DNA of 64,000 bases from Pinibacter sp031553495 (GTDB lineage: Bacteria > Bacteroidota > Bacteroidia > Chitinophagales > Chitinophagaceae), in the NCBI GenBank assembly GCA_031553495.1, contig JAVBLN010000046.1, forward strand, positions 7,193 to 71,192. Reading direction: 5' to 3'. Made by a program: the position numbers and the translations under genes. Positions 52,003 through 60,769 of the stretch are shown here, piece after piece (position 1 is the stretch's first letter; the number at the start of each line of letters is the position of its first letter). The notes beneath the pieces are model-generated. The model ran no database searches and was not told where the DNA came from. It saw nothing but the letters and a program-made list of their open reading frames with translations.

Positions 52003-52136
52003 TCAAAAAAAACTACACATTTTTTTGCCGTGTTAAGTATATTGAACATGCAAACAAAATGTAACGATCCAATAATTTGAGAACTTCCGGTAACAATAAA
52101 ATGGAGCCTTATTGATTTAATCAGATTCAAACCAAC

Positions 52137-52167
52137 TTGTTCTTACAATTGCTTAACATAACTTTGC
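52137..52167 (+). promoter_or_regulatory. Promoter of obgE
   Basis: TTGT at 52137-52140 and TAACTTTG at 52160-52167 with a 19-bp spacer: a good match to the Bacteroidota -33/-7 pattern. The ATG follows 7 bases later. Confidence 0.65.
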
Positions 52168-52174
52168 CGTTCGA

Positions 52175-53176
52175 ATGGAAAAGACAAATTTTATAGATTA
52201 CATCCGCATATTCTGTCGTAGCGGGCACGGAGGAGCGGGCAGCAAACATTTTTTGCGCACAAAATTCAACGCCAAAGCCGGCCCCGATGGTGGCGATGGC
52301 GGTCGTGGCGGACATATTATTTTGCGCGGCAACAAAAATCTGTGGACATTATTGCACTTGCGCTATTATAAAAACGTGTTGGCTGAAAACGGTGAAAACG
52401 GCAGTGGCACTAATTGCACAGGTCGCAGCGGTAAAGATATAATTATTGAAGTGCCGCTTGGTACCATTGCAAAAGATGAGGAAACAGGATTGCAGGAAGT
52501 GGAAATTCTTGAAGACGGACAGGAAGTGATCTGGATGCGCGGCGGCCGCGGCGGACTGGGAAATGCAAACTTTGCAACACCTACTAACCAGGCTCCGGAA
52601 CATGCGCAACCGGGAGAGCCGGGTGAAGAAGCATGGAAATTTCTTGAACTGAAAGTGCTTGCAGATGTGGGATTGGTTGGATTTCCCAATGCCGGAAAAT
52701 CTACTTTGCTTAGCGTGATAACTGCCGCGAAACCAAAAATCGCGGATTATGCTTTCACCACTTTAACACCTCAATTGGGGATGGTGGAGTATCGCGACGG
52801 AAGATCATTTTGTATAGCGGATCTGCCGGGTATTATTGAAGGCGCTGCCGAAGGAAAGGGGCTGGGACACAGATTCCTTCGCCATATAGAACGCAATTCC
52901 ATACTGCTTTTCATGGTGCCTGCGGACAGTAAGGATCATAGAAAAGAATTCGACATATTGTTTAATGAACTGGAGCAATATAATCCTGAAATGTTGCAAA
53001 AAGATTTTGTAATTGCTATTAGTAAAAGCGATATGCTTGATGATGAATTAAAAGAAGCGATTGCAAATGAGCTTCCGAAGAATATACCGCATGTGTTTAT
53101 TTCTTCGGTTACACAACACGGACTGAATGAACTGAAAGATGTATTATGGACAACGCTGAATGAAGGACGACAGTAA
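52175..53176 (+). CDS. obgE: Obg GTPase (ribosome assembly)
   Basis: GTPase that binds the large ribosomal subunit. 333 residues. The glycine-rich Obg fold covers residues 1-160 (FIDYIRIFCRSGHGGAGSKHFLR, GPDGGDGGRGG, GGRGGLGNANFATPTNQAPEHAQPGEPGEE-type sequence). The G domain has GFPNAGKST (about 169-177), FTTLTPQLG, DLPGIIEGAAEGKGLG and SKSD. The variable C-terminal domain of longer Obg proteins is absent, as in many Bacteroidota. Confidence 0.96.
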   Translation: MEKTNFIDYIRIFCRSGHGGAGSKHFLRTKFNAKAGPDGGDGGRGGHIILRGNKNLWTLLHLRYYKNVLAENGENGSGTNCTGRSGKDIIIEVPLGTIAKDEETGLQEVEILEDGQEVIWMRGGRGGLGNANFATPTNQAPEHAQPGEPGEEAWKFLELKVLADVGLVGFPNAGKSTLLSVITAAKPKIADYAFTTLTPQLGMVEYRDGRSFCIADLPGIIEGAAEGKGLGHRFLRHIERNSILLFMVPADSKDHRKEFDILFNELEQYNPEMLQKDFVIAISKSDMLDDELKEAIANELPKNIPHVFISSVTQHGLNELKDVLWTTLNEGRQ

Positions 53177-53247
53177 ATTCAAAAGTCAAAAATGTAGCAT
53201 TAAGTTTTGTAGTTCATCATTTGAGTACCAACTTTTGAATTTTGACT

Positions 53248-53949
53248 TTAGTCCTTTATCAATTGCATCGTCATTCGTTCGTTACTGTTTACGATCACTT
53301 CAAAAATGTAAATACCCCTGGGTAATGCGTTTGAGCCAATCAGCTCAAAAGTGTTTTTCCCGGCAATGCCTTTTTCTGTTGTATGCATCAGTTCTGCACC
53401 CTCATTATTCATGACTTTCATACCCACCATCGCGTCGCTTTTCAGCTCTACGTTTACTTTAATATTATTTACAACAGGGTTAGGTGTAATACTCACAATC
53501 TTAAGGATCTTTGTTTCAAACACACGAACCAGCAATAGTTTAGAATATTTTGCACTCTCGTTTTTATCCACTTTTTTTATTCGGTAGTAAAGATCTTTTT
53601 TCAATGTGTTAATTGATTTGACATTATCCACATGAGCATACAATGTATTAATGCCAATAGAGCTTGCGCTTTCAATTTCTCCTGTTTTTAAAAAATGAAT
53701 GCCATCAGTACTCCGCTCTATTACATAGCGATTGCCAACTGAGTCGTTCTGAAAAGTCCAGTTGAGAATTACATTGTTCTTTTTGTATAAAGCAAGAAAA
53801 TCTAACAATTGTAACTGAGATGATGTATCAGAATCAGGATTAAATTTTTCCTCAGTCTTTTGCAAATATGCTTTGGTATCAGCCGCAAATAATTTGTAAG
53901 GAACCGGATTGGCAACCAGTAAACTTAACAGTAGGATACAAATTTTCAT
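53248..53949 (-). CDS. Small secreted protein with type IX sorting domain
   Basis: 233 residues. Signal peptide MKICILLLSLLVANPVPYKL. A fibronectin-like segment (VILNWTFQNDSVGNRYVIERSTDGIHF, YYRIKKVDKNES) leads to a type A sorting domain: VSITPNPVVNNIKVNVELKS, VMNNEGAELMHTTEKG, LPRGIYIFEVIVNSN, MQLIKD. Export by the type IX system is expected. There is almost no room for an independent catalytic domain. Convergent with obgE (71 bp between stops). Confidence 0.8.
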   Translation of the reverse strand: MKICILLLSLLVANPVPYKLFAADTKAYLQKTEEKFNPDSDTSSQLQLLDFLALYKKNNVILNWTFQNDSVGNRYVIERSTDGIHFLKTGEIESASSIGINTLYAHVDNVKSINTLKKDLYYRIKKVDKNESAKYSKLLLVRVFETKILKIVSITPNPVVNNIKVNVELKSDAMVGMKVMNNEGAELMHTTEKGIAGKNTFELIGSNALPRGIYIFEVIVNSNERMTMQLIKD

Positions 53950-54303
53950 ATCGGGTAGAAATATGTTTATAAAATTTTCCAGCTTTCAATGGAAATGTTA
54001 ATTGGATAAATACCCGGCATTACATAGCATTAGCAAACTATCAATTATGCGAATAGTTTACAGCTTTGCATTATGGTTACTAACAATAATATAAGGATTT
54101 CAATGTGGTTTGTTGTGTAAAATGGATTATAGGAATATATATTCTAAATATAAGCAATGATTTTGATTTTTGCAAGTCTTTTTATTTGAATAATTTGGAA
54201 TTATTTCACTCAAAAGAAACAATGGTCTCAAAAATTTTATAAGAAGCTGTATCTCAAATTTTTCGATCTGATGTACTAAAAATTGGAAGAATTTTTTGGG
54301 GGA

Positions 54304-54370
54304 ACCGGCTTCGGTTTTTCATGGCATCATCGTTGTGTCACTCCCTTGTACGGTAGTAATGCTATTCGGC
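54304..54370 (+). repeat. Intergenic repeat unit 28, F, subtype b
   Basis: ACCGGCTTCGGTTTTTCATG, GCATCATCGTTGTGTCACTC, CCTTGTACGGTAGTAATGCT, ATTCGGC. One base of the core differs (CCCTTG for CACTTG). Confidence 0.92.
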
Positions 54371-54475
54371 AAGTTGGTTGTGAGCAGTAAATCTAACATC
54401 TGGCTTTTTGTTTCTACTACAGCCCGCCACCTGCTGCCATTGCTGAAATACCGCTGCCCGTACCATAAAATCAAT

Positions 54476-54483
54476 TATTTTTG
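54476..54483 (+). promoter_or_regulatory. Candidate -7 box of lysS
   Basis: TATTTTTG; it overlaps the in-frame TTG at 54481, supporting the ATG at 54511 as the real start. Confidence 0.5.
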
Positions 54484-54510
54484 CACGCCGTTTTGAAAGC
54501 GGGCTTTTTT

Positions 54511-56031
54511 ATGAATACACATTTATCAGAACAGGAAATTATCCGAAGAGAAAAATTAAGTAAACTGCAAGCCGCAGGTATAGACGCGTTTCCGGCTCCT
54601 TTATATCCCGTAAGCCATTATTCCTCGGATATAAAAAAGGCATTCTCCGAAGAAACAAAAGATCAGTTTGCCAACGTGTGCGTGGCCGGAAGAATAATGA
54701 GTATCAACGATAAAGGAAAAGTTTTCTTTATAAAAATACAAGACAGTAAAGGCATTATTCAATTGTATGTAAAGCGTGATGACATTTGCCCGGATGAGGA
54801 TAAATCTTTTTGGGATACTGTTGTTAAACACGGCCTTGACTTAGGTGATATTATTGGCGCCACGGGGTTTGTGTTTATTACAAAAACCGGGGAAACCTCA
54901 ATACATGCACAAACGCTTACGTTACTTACAAAATCGCTGAAACCGCTTCCGGTGGTAAAACGCGATGAAGAAGGCAATGTATTTGACGAAGTGACTGATC
55001 CTGAGTTCCGTTATCGTCAGCGCTATGCCGACTTAATCATTAATCCATCCGTAAAAGATACTTTTGTAAAACGAACAATATTAATCAACACCATTCGTGA
55101 TTTTCTGAACGCGCAGGGCGCTTTGGAAGTAGATACACCGGTGTTGCAAAGCATTCCCGGTGGCGCGGCCGCAAGGCCTTTTACTACACATCATAACGCG
55201 CTTGATATTCCGCTATACCTGCGTATAGCAAATGAGTTGTACCTGAAAAGGCTTATAGTTGGCGGGTTTGACTGGGTTTACGAGTTTAGCCGCAACTTTC
55301 GCAATGAAGGTATGGACAGAACGCACAACCCTGAATTTACTGTGCTTGAATGGTACACCGCCTACAAAGATTATTTCTGGATGATGGAAATAACGGAGCA
55401 GTTGTTTGAAAAGATAGCGCTAGCACTTCATGGCACTACAGATGTTCAGGTGGGTGATAAAACAATTAGTTTCAAAGCGCCATTTAAACGTATTTCCATT
55501 TATGATGCCATTAAAGAGCATACGGGAATAGATGTAAGCGAAAAAGACGAAGCGGGCTTGCGCGATGTGTGTAAGCAATTGGGTATTCATGTGGAGCAAA
55601 GCATGGGTAAAGGAAAACTGATAGATGAAATTTTTGGCGAAAAATGCGAAGGAAATTATGTGCAGCCAACCTTCATCATTGATTATCCGGTAGAAATGAG
55701 TCCGCTTACCAAGAAACACCGAAGCAAAGCCGGGCTGGTTGAACGTTTTGAACTAATGATCAATGGTAAAGAACTTGCGAACGCGTACAGCGAATTAAAC
55801 GATCCGATAGATCAGCGGGAACGCTTTGAAGACCAGGTAAAATTAATGGAGCGTGGCGATGCGGAAGCGATGTATATAGATTATGATTTCCTCAGGGCGC
55901 TTGAATATGGCATGCCGCCTACAAGCGGTATTGGCATTGGTATTGACCGGTTGGTAATGCTTATGACAAACCAGCCGTCTATACAGGATGTGTTATTTTT
56001 TCCACAAATGCGACCTGAGAAAAGCGAATAG
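54511..56031 (+). CDS. lysS: Lysyl-tRNA synthetase, class II
   Basis: Charges tRNA-Lys. 506 residues from ATG 54511. The N-terminal OB-fold anticodon domain includes AGRIMSINDKGKVFFIKIQDSKG. Class II motifs: FRYRQRYADLIINPSVKDTF and IRDFLNAQGALEVDTPVLQ (motif 1), YEFSRNFRNEGMDRTHNPEFTVLEWY (motif 2, written across residues 270-295), and GIGIGIDRLVMLM (motif 3). KRLIVGGFDWVYEF is LysRS-specific. A strong terminator follows. Confidence 0.97.
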   Translation: MNTHLSEQEIIRREKLSKLQAAGIDAFPAPLYPVSHYSSDIKKAFSEETKDQFANVCVAGRIMSINDKGKVFFIKIQDSKGIIQLYVKRDDICPDEDKSFWDTVVKHGLDLGDIIGATGFVFITKTGETSIHAQTLTLLTKSLKPLPVVKRDEEGNVFDEVTDPEFRYRQRYADLIINPSVKDTFVKRTILINTIRDFLNAQGALEVDTPVLQSIPGGAAARPFTTHHNALDIPLYLRIANELYLKRLIVGGFDWVYEFSRNFRNEGMDRTHNPEFTVLEWYTAYKDYFWMMEITEQLFEKIALALHGTTDVQVGDKTISFKAPFKRISIYDAIKEHTGIDVSEKDEAGLRDVCKQLGIHVEQSMGKGKLIDEIFGEKCEGNYVQPTFIIDYPVEMSPLTKKHRSKAGLVERFELMINGKELANAYSELNDPIDQRERFEDQVKLMERGDAEAMYIDYDFLRALEYGMPPTSGIGIGIDRLVMLMTNQPSIQDVLFFPQMRPEKSE

Positions 56032-56047
56032 AACTTGTACTCTTTAG

Positions 56048-56095
56048 TTGATAGTTGTTAGATGTGTGAATTTCTAACAACTATCAATTTTTTTT
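56048..56095 (+). terminator. Terminator of lysS
   Basis: TTGATAGTTGTTAGA (56048-56062) pairs perfectly with TCTAACAACTATCAA (56073-56087), a 15-bp stem, followed by eight Ts. Confidence 0.92.
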
Positions 56096-56170
56096 GCCTT
56101 TGTGCAATGCGAATAGCATTAAATACAAACATGAAAAAATACATGTTTGCTTCACAAAATTTTTTGTTCA

Positions 56171-56497
56171 TTAATCCACAAACGTTTCCCGGATTACGGT
56201 CTTTACTTCTTCAATTTCTTTATTCGTCAATGTTTCAAAGCGTTTTACAATTCGCACTCTGTCAATTGTGCGAATTTGATCAATAGCAATCCAACTTTTA
56301 GTTGCTTTATGTTTTACCTGTACCCTTGTTGGATAAGGTTTTGAACTGCTTGTCATTGGCGCAATTACAATAGTTTGTAAATACCTGTTCATTTCATTTG
56401 GTGATAAAACAACACAAGGTCTTGTCTTTTTCATTTCGCTTCCAATAGTTGGATCCAGGTTAACCAAAACGATGTCATACTGATTTACTTGTTCCAT
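56171..56497 (-). CDS. mazF: MazF-family mRNA interferase toxin
   Basis: Toxin of a type II toxin-antitoxin pair; cuts mRNA at short sequence motifs. 108 residues. QYDIVLVNLDPTIGSEMKKTRPCVVLSP is the MazF/PemK opening with the conserved Arg-Pro; IVIAPMTSSSKPYPTRV and SWIAIDQIRTIDRVRIVK follow. The ATG lies inside the 3' end of the antitoxin gene (13-base overlap), the usual translational coupling. The pair is convergent with lysS. Confidence 0.93.
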   Translation of the reverse strand: MEQVNQYDIVLVNLDPTIGSEMKKTRPCVVLSPNEMNRYLQTIVIAPMTSSSKPYPTRVQVKHKATKSWIAIDQIRTIDRVRIVKRFETLTNKEIEEVKTVIRETFVD

Positions 56498-56733
56498 TCC
56501 TCAAAATTTTCATCTTCAAAAACATCGTCCATTAAAAGTTGGTCGTCACCATTTTCGTGCATTTTTTTGAATGCTTTATCCCAACCTTTTCTTGGTTCAA
56601 GCTTGGGTTTAAGAATAATGTAACCCTTTTCGAGGATTAATTCAATTTTGTCCCCGATGCTGTATTTCTCTAGAATTGTCTTGGAAAGCCTGATTCCCTT
56701 TGAGTTTCCTATATTTATAATTGAAAGTTCCAT
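56485..56733 (-). CDS. mazE: MazE-family antitoxin
   Basis: 82 residues from ATG 56733. The N-terminal AbrB-type swapped-hairpin DNA-binding domain reads IINIGNSKGIRLSKTILEKYSIGDKIELILEKGYIILKP (residues 4-43, with the conserved GNSKGIRLSK). The acidic tail, DDQLLMDDVFEDENFEEW, should bind and block MazF. The antitoxin/toxin complex is expected to repress its own promoter just upstream. Confidence 0.92.
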   Translation of the reverse strand: MELSIINIGNSKGIRLSKTILEKYSIGDKIELILEKGYIILKPKLEPRKGWDKAFKKMHENGDDQLLMDDVFEDENFEEWNK

Positions 56734-56976
56734 AAATGCGATTGTTATTACAAAGTAATTACAAAAATTGCTGACATCCAATTTTTAAGTAAAAATTTTC
56801 CCGCTGTTGAAGGTATTCTTTAATTAACAGATTGCATAAGCAACATTTCAGTAAACATACCTACAATCTATAGAGCAGTAGGTGAATTTTAGGAGTAATG
56901 CCCTAAGGCAATATAAAATTATTTTCAATTAATACTGAAAATTCAGAAAATTAAATATATTTACGCAAAAATCATT

Positions 56977-57930
56977 ATGAACGCTTTTCATACTAATGAC
57001 GCTATTCATGCTGTAACAGGCGCTTTTGGATATTCCGGTAAGTATATAGCCAGGTTACTTTTGAATAAAAGCAAGCGGGTTATTACGCTTACTAACTCAA
57101 TGCAACGGCAAAACGATTTTAATAACCATGTAACCGTTTCGCCTTATCATTTTCAGGAGCCTTCAAAACTTGTTGATTCACTTCGCGGTGTATCTGTTCT
57201 TTACAACACTTATTGGGTTCGCTTTAATCATACCACTTTTCAGCATAAAGAAGCGGTAAAAAACACCTTAATACTTTTTGAAGCTGCTAAAAAAGCAGGT
57301 GTGCAACGCATAGTGCATACCAGTATTACAAATGCTGATGAACATTCGCCACTCGAGTATTTTGCCGGAAAAGGCGTGCTTGAAAAAGCTTTGACAGAAT
57401 CCGGAATGTCATACGCCATTTTGCGGCCAGCGGTGCTTTTTGGCGATGAAGATATATTAATAAACAACATTGCCTGGATGATTCGCCGTTTCCCGGTATT
57501 TGGTGTGTTTGGCAATGGTCAATACAGGCTTCAACCTATTTTTGTGGAAGACTTTGCGCATATTGCAGTAGAGCAAGGCGCTCAAACCAACAATGTAATT
57601 ATTGATGCCATTGGTCCCGAAACCTTTACTTATAAGGAATTGGTAAAAACCATTTCAAAAATTATTTTAGGGCATGAGCGGAAAATCTTTTCAATGCCTG
57701 ATGAATTGGGCTACTGCGTTTCAAGTATAATGGGTGCTATTATGCATGATAAGGTGGTAACTCGAGAAGAAATAAAAGGCTTGAAAGCAGATTTACTTTA
57801 CACAGCTTCAACACCCGCAGGTACTACAAAACTTACTGAATGGATCGCTGCTCACGCATCCACTATCGGTGCTGTGTATGCTAATGAATTAAGAAGGCGT
57901 AAGGATAGAACAATGGCATATACTAGGTAA
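56977..57930 (+). CDS. NmrA-like NAD(P)-binding protein
   Basis: 317 residues, Rossmann fold. AVTGAFGYSGKYIARLLLNKSKRVITLTNS (nucleotide-binding GxxGxxG form), LFEAAKKAGVQRIVHTSITNADEHSPLEYFAGKGVLEKALTESG-type block, YAILRPAVLFGDEDIL, IFVEDFAHIAV. The Tyr-x3-Lys of catalytic short-chain enzymes appears as YFAGK, so some enzymatic role is possible. Substrate unknown; no functional link to its neighbours. Confidence 0.82.
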   Translation: MNAFHTNDAIHAVTGAFGYSGKYIARLLLNKSKRVITLTNSMQRQNDFNNHVTVSPYHFQEPSKLVDSLRGVSVLYNTYWVRFNHTTFQHKEAVKNTLILFEAAKKAGVQRIVHTSITNADEHSPLEYFAGKGVLEKALTESGMSYAILRPAVLFGDEDILINNIAWMIRRFPVFGVFGNGQYRLQPIFVEDFAHIAVEQGAQTNNVIIDAIGPETFTYKELVKTISKIILGHERKIFSMPDELGYCVSSIMGAIMHDKVVTREEIKGLKADLLYTASTPAGTTKLTEWIAAHASTIGAVYANELRRRKDRTMAYTR

Positions 57931-58003
57931 GGTATTTAAATCCTCAAACCATTTATTTCTTTTCATTGCGGATATTTTTAAAATTGCCGTGCAAGCGGCA
58001 TAC

Positions 58004-59167
58004 TTAACCAATTACTACTTTACTTTCCCAATTGTCTGATAGCAAAACCACTCCCGGCTTTTTTCCTTTTTCAAAACTTCCCAGTTTGTCATCAAGCCGA
58101 AGTGCCTTGGCTCCATTAATGGTAGCCATTTGCAAAAGTGTAGTAAGCGGTAAGTGCGTGAAACCATTTTTTAATGCCTGCATTTCTTTTGCAATGCTTA
58201 ACTGCCAGTTACTGCTATAGCTATCGGTTCCCAAAACAATTTGGCAATTATGCTTTAAGAACAAATCAAGCGGAGGCAATTTATTTTCGATATACAGGTT
58301 GGCATTCGGGCAAAGGCAATACACCAACTGTAAGCCATTTCGCGAAGCATACTCATTGGCAAACAAAATATCTTCTTCTGCCATAAAAGTATTGTGTACA
58401 AGAAAAATAGTTTGGCCATTATTAAAATAAGAAAGGTAAGATTGTATGGAGCTTTTTCCTGTTACCGGAAATGGCGACTTTTCCAACCCGAACAATTTAT
58501 ACAACTTTAAAAAATCTCCTTCACCGGTTTTGTATAAAACATCTTCAGCAGGGTTTTCCTGGTTGTGTATGGAAATGATCTGCCCTTTGGTGGCAGCGTT
58601 GATCATTGAAAATGTATTCGCGCTTATACTATATGGCGCATGAGGAGCAAGTGTGCTGCGGTCTCCTAATTGGCTGATAAATGTTTGTAAAATGCCGGTA
58701 TAGTTTTTCATGTTTTCTTCGGCACGGGCATCGGAAAAACTGAGCACTTCAATGAAATTGTGCCAGTGTATTTTGCTTTTTTGCTTGGTAGCAATTGTAT
58801 CGGTGGTATTGCCAATGTCGCCTACAGCCACAATGCCGCTGTTATGCATTTCCTGTTCGGCTTTGGTGATGGCTTCATTAATTACTTCTTTTGCAAAACC
58901 ACGTTTTTGTATAACCGAAATTAAAAAATTAACAAGGCCGGTATGCGGTGGAATTACATTTTGTAAATGACTGAGTTCAAGATGGCAATGGCAGTTAATA
59001 AATCCCGGAGAAAGCGTTCCTTTCAAATGTTGTACATCATCGCCGGCTTCGGAATGAAAAACGATTTCTTCCACTTCTTTTTTATCGTTGATTATCAATA
59101 CATAATCATTTGAAAGCATTTCCTTTCCGGTAAATAAAAAATCTGCTTTTAATTTTTGATAACGCAT
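58004..59167 (-). CDS. Amidohydrolase family protein (deaminase-like)
   Basis: 387 residues. The metal-dependent hydrolase motifs are GTLSPGFINCHCHLELSHL (HxH), STLAPHAPYSIS, IISIHNQENPAED (His), FLVHNTFM, VYCLCPNANLYI, and IVLGTDSYSSNWQLSI (metal-binding Asp). This is the ATZ/TRZ/SAH-deaminase branch. Related proteins act on S-adenosylhomocysteine, guanine-like bases or aminofutalosine; the motif HCHLELS slightly recalls the last, but no menaquinone gene is adjacent. Divergent from prfA. Confidence 0.82.
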   Translation of the reverse strand: MRYQKLKADFLFTGKEMLSNDYVLIINDKKEVEEIVFHSEAGDDVQHLKGTLSPGFINCHCHLELSHLQNVIPPHTGLVNFLISVIQKRGFAKEVINEAITKAEQEMHNSGIVAVGDIGNTTDTIATKQKSKIHWHNFIEVLSFSDARAEENMKNYTGILQTFISQLGDRSTLAPHAPYSISANTFSMINAATKGQIISIHNQENPAEDVLYKTGEGDFLKLYKLFGLEKSPFPVTGKSSIQSYLSYFNNGQTIFLVHNTFMAEEDILFANEYASRNGLQLVYCLCPNANLYIENKLPPLDLFLKHNCQIVLGTDSYSSNWQLSIAKEMQALKNGFTHLPLTTLLQMATINGAKALRLDDKLGSFEKGKKPGVVLLSDNWESKVVIG

Positions 59168-59188
59168 GCTTTAATTGAATTAATTTTG
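59155..59188 (+). promoter_or_regulatory. Candidate prfA promoter upstream of repeat unit 29
   Basis: TTTG at 59155-59158 and TAATTTTG at 59181-59188 with about 22 bp between. Transcription from here would put the whole R unit into the prfA 5' leader. Confidence 0.5.
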
Positions 59189-59233
59189 CAAACTCTTAAA
59201 AAAATGTAGACCGGCTTTTGGTTTTTTTATGCT

Positions 59234-59297
59234 GCACAAAGCTATGCTGTACAAGTGAGTGACACAACGATGTTGAATAGAATTCCTACTGCCGGTC
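59234..59297 (-). repeat. Intergenic repeat unit 29, R
   Basis: GCACAAAGCTATGCTGTACA, AGTGAGTGACACAACGATGT, TGAATAGAATTCCTACTGCC, GGTCCC plus an A-run; ends 15 bases before the prfA start. A remnant GACCGGCTTTTGGTTTTTTT of another unit end precedes it (59209-59228). Confidence 0.9.
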
Positions 59298-59312
59298 CCA
59301 AAAAATAAAAAT

Positions 59313-60380
59313 ATGCTAGACAGATTAGAGGCCATCAAAGCAAAGTTTACTGATTTGGGCGTGGCGCTTACAAACCCTGAGATTGTGAGCGACAACAGGA
59401 AATTCGGCGCTATGAGCAAAGAATATCGCAGCATGGAAAAAATTGTGGTGGCTTATGAAGCATATAAAAGATTGCTGGATGATATTGATTTTAACCGCGA
59501 GGCACTTATGGGTGATGATGAGGAGCTGAGAGAACTGGCAAAACTGGAAACGGCTGGCCTGGAGGAGCGAAAAGAAAAAATGGAAGCGGAAATACGCCAG
59601 TTGTTGATTCCTAAGGATCCGCAGGATGAGAAGAACGCGATCCTGGAAATTCGTGCGGGAACCGGCGGCGATGAAGCGAGCCTTTTTGCCGGTAACCTGC
59701 TAGACATGTACCTGCGCTACTGCGCCGCTAAAGGCTGGAAAACAGCTATACTGAGCGAAAGCGAGGGTACAGTGGGAGGGTACAAAGAGGTGAATGTGGA
59801 AGTTATTGGCGACGATGTGTATGGTACTTTGAAATTTGAAAGCGGCGTGCACCGTGTACAGCGTGTGCCTGCTACGGAAGCCAGCGGTCGCGTGCACACA
59901 AGTGCTGCTACGGTTGCTGTAATGCCGGAAGCGGAAGAAGTGGACTTTGAACTGAGAGAAAGCGATGTGAAAATGGAAACCGCACGAAGTGGGGGAGCGG
60001 GCGGACAGAACGTGAACAAAGTGGAAACAAAGGTGATGCTGACACACATACCTACCGGCACGGTGGTGATTTGCCAAACGGAACGCTCGCAGCTTGGCAA
60101 TAGGGAAAAGGCAATGCAAATGCTGAGAACACGCCTGTATGAAGAGCAGGTGCGCAAGCAGGAGGAAGAAATTTCACGGCATCGTAAAAGCCTTGTGAGC
60201 ACGGGAGACAGAAGCGCCAAAATCAGGACTTATAACTATCCGCAAGGACGTGTAACTGACCACAGAATTGGCTTAACTGTATATAATCTTGATGCTGTTA
60301 TGAATGGAGATATTGAAGAGTTTATTGATGCCTTACAATTTGCAGAGAATGCTGAAAAAATGGCAACTCAACAGCAGTAA
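59313..60380 (+). CDS. prfA: Peptide chain release factor 1
   Basis: Recognises UAA and UAG and triggers peptide release. 355 residues. The PCRF domain carries LEIRAGTGGDEASLFAGNLLDMY; the catalytic GGQ is at residues 230-232 in RSGGAGGQNVNKVETKV; RSQLGNREKAMQML and RIRTYNYPQGRVTDHRI-type sequence follow. Length is standard. prmC is not adjacent. Confidence 0.97.
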   Translation: MLDRLEAIKAKFTDLGVALTNPEIVSDNRKFGAMSKEYRSMEKIVVAYEAYKRLLDDIDFNREALMGDDEELRELAKLETAGLEERKEKMEAEIRQLLIPKDPQDEKNAILEIRAGTGGDEASLFAGNLLDMYLRYCAAKGWKTAILSESEGTVGGYKEVNVEVIGDDVYGTLKFESGVHRVQRVPATEASGRVHTSAATVAVMPEAEEVDFELRESDVKMETARSGGAGGQNVNKVETKVMLTHIPTGTVVICQTERSQLGNREKAMQMLRTRLYEEQVRKQEEEISRHRKSLVSTGDRSAKIRTYNYPQGRVTDHRIGLTVYNLDAVMNGDIEEFIDALQFAENAEKMATQQQ

Positions 60381-60406
60381 AACAGTGTATTTTTTTCTAC
60401 AAAAGC

Positions 60407-60559
60407 ATGGAAATAAGAAATTTACCTAATGAGGTGCAAATATTACTAAAACAGCTTAAATCAAAGAATTCTACTGTTAAAGTTTTGAAAAGCTGTCAGT
60501 TGTTTTTTGTAAGTTACGGCGTTATTATGTTGCTTTGTATCGTGAATTTGAGAGTGTGA
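60407..60559 (+). CDS. Possible small membrane protein
   Basis: A 50-codon frame from ATG 60407 encoding MEIRNLPNEVQILLKQLKSK, a short polar linker, then a hydrophobic segment (QLFFVSYGVIMLLCIVNL). It begins 27 bases after prfA. No family is recognised, and it may be chance or a remnant. Confidence 0.25.
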   Translation: MEIRNLPNEVQILLKQLKSKNSTVKVLKSCQLFFVSYGVIMLLCIVNLRV

Positions 60560-60574
60560 AATGCAGGACTGGCA

Positions 60575-60751
60575 AAAGCTCTTTAAGAATATATTAACAT
60601 GAATTTGTAAACCCATGGCATTTGTTTTGCGTCTATAACATGGGTTGAAAAATATAAAAGTCTTTCTATTGACTTACACAAAAGCAGTCAATTTTCTCAT
60701 AAGCAGTTAGTTTTGGTTACGGCCCTTGTTTCTACAAGGGCCCTTTTATTT
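60575..60751 (+). ncRNA. Candidate structured RNA with terminator
   Basis: Three consecutive hairpins: AACCCATG/CATGGGTT (60610-60617 and 60639-60646), ATTGACT/AGTCAAT (60668-60674 and 60686-60692), and GGCCCTTGT/ACAAGGGCC (60721-60729 and 60734-60742) followed by CTTTTATTT. No known RNA family recognised; it could also simply be the prfA 3' UTR. Confidence 0.35.
60721..60751 (+). terminator. Intrinsic terminator downstream of prfA
   Basis: Perfect 9-bp stem GGCCCTTGT/ACAAGGGCC with loop TTCT and a T-rich tail. Confidence 0.85.
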
Positions 60752-60769
60752 AGAGACAACTTAAAATGT

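Larger units (their letters stand above)
51794..52174. other. Gene-free stretch between gltX and obgE
   Basis: A short GCCCACC/GCCCAAT-type tract (51918-51940), an R unit and an AT-rich obgE promoter region. Nothing else recognised. Confidence 0.7.
53950..54510. other. Gene-free stretch upstream of lysS
   Basis: 53950-54295 is AT-rich and shows no repeat or structure that I can recognise. It is followed by unit 28, some GTTGTGAGCAGT-like sequence and the lysS promoter region. Confidence 0.6.
60381..60769. other. Gene-free stretch after prfA: possible small ORF and structured RNA
   Basis: No repeat unit lies here. The first half contains one 50-codon open frame; the second half has three successive hairpins ending in a terminator. 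Confidence 0.6.

Noticed and set aside
54481..54510. TTG start giving a 10-residue longer LysS
   Set aside because: The TTG lies within the likely -7 box, and the ATG at 54511 gives the normal LysS N-terminus. Similar reasoning trims the open frames of fucA, the ClbS-like gene, comB, gcvH, mazE and fucP.
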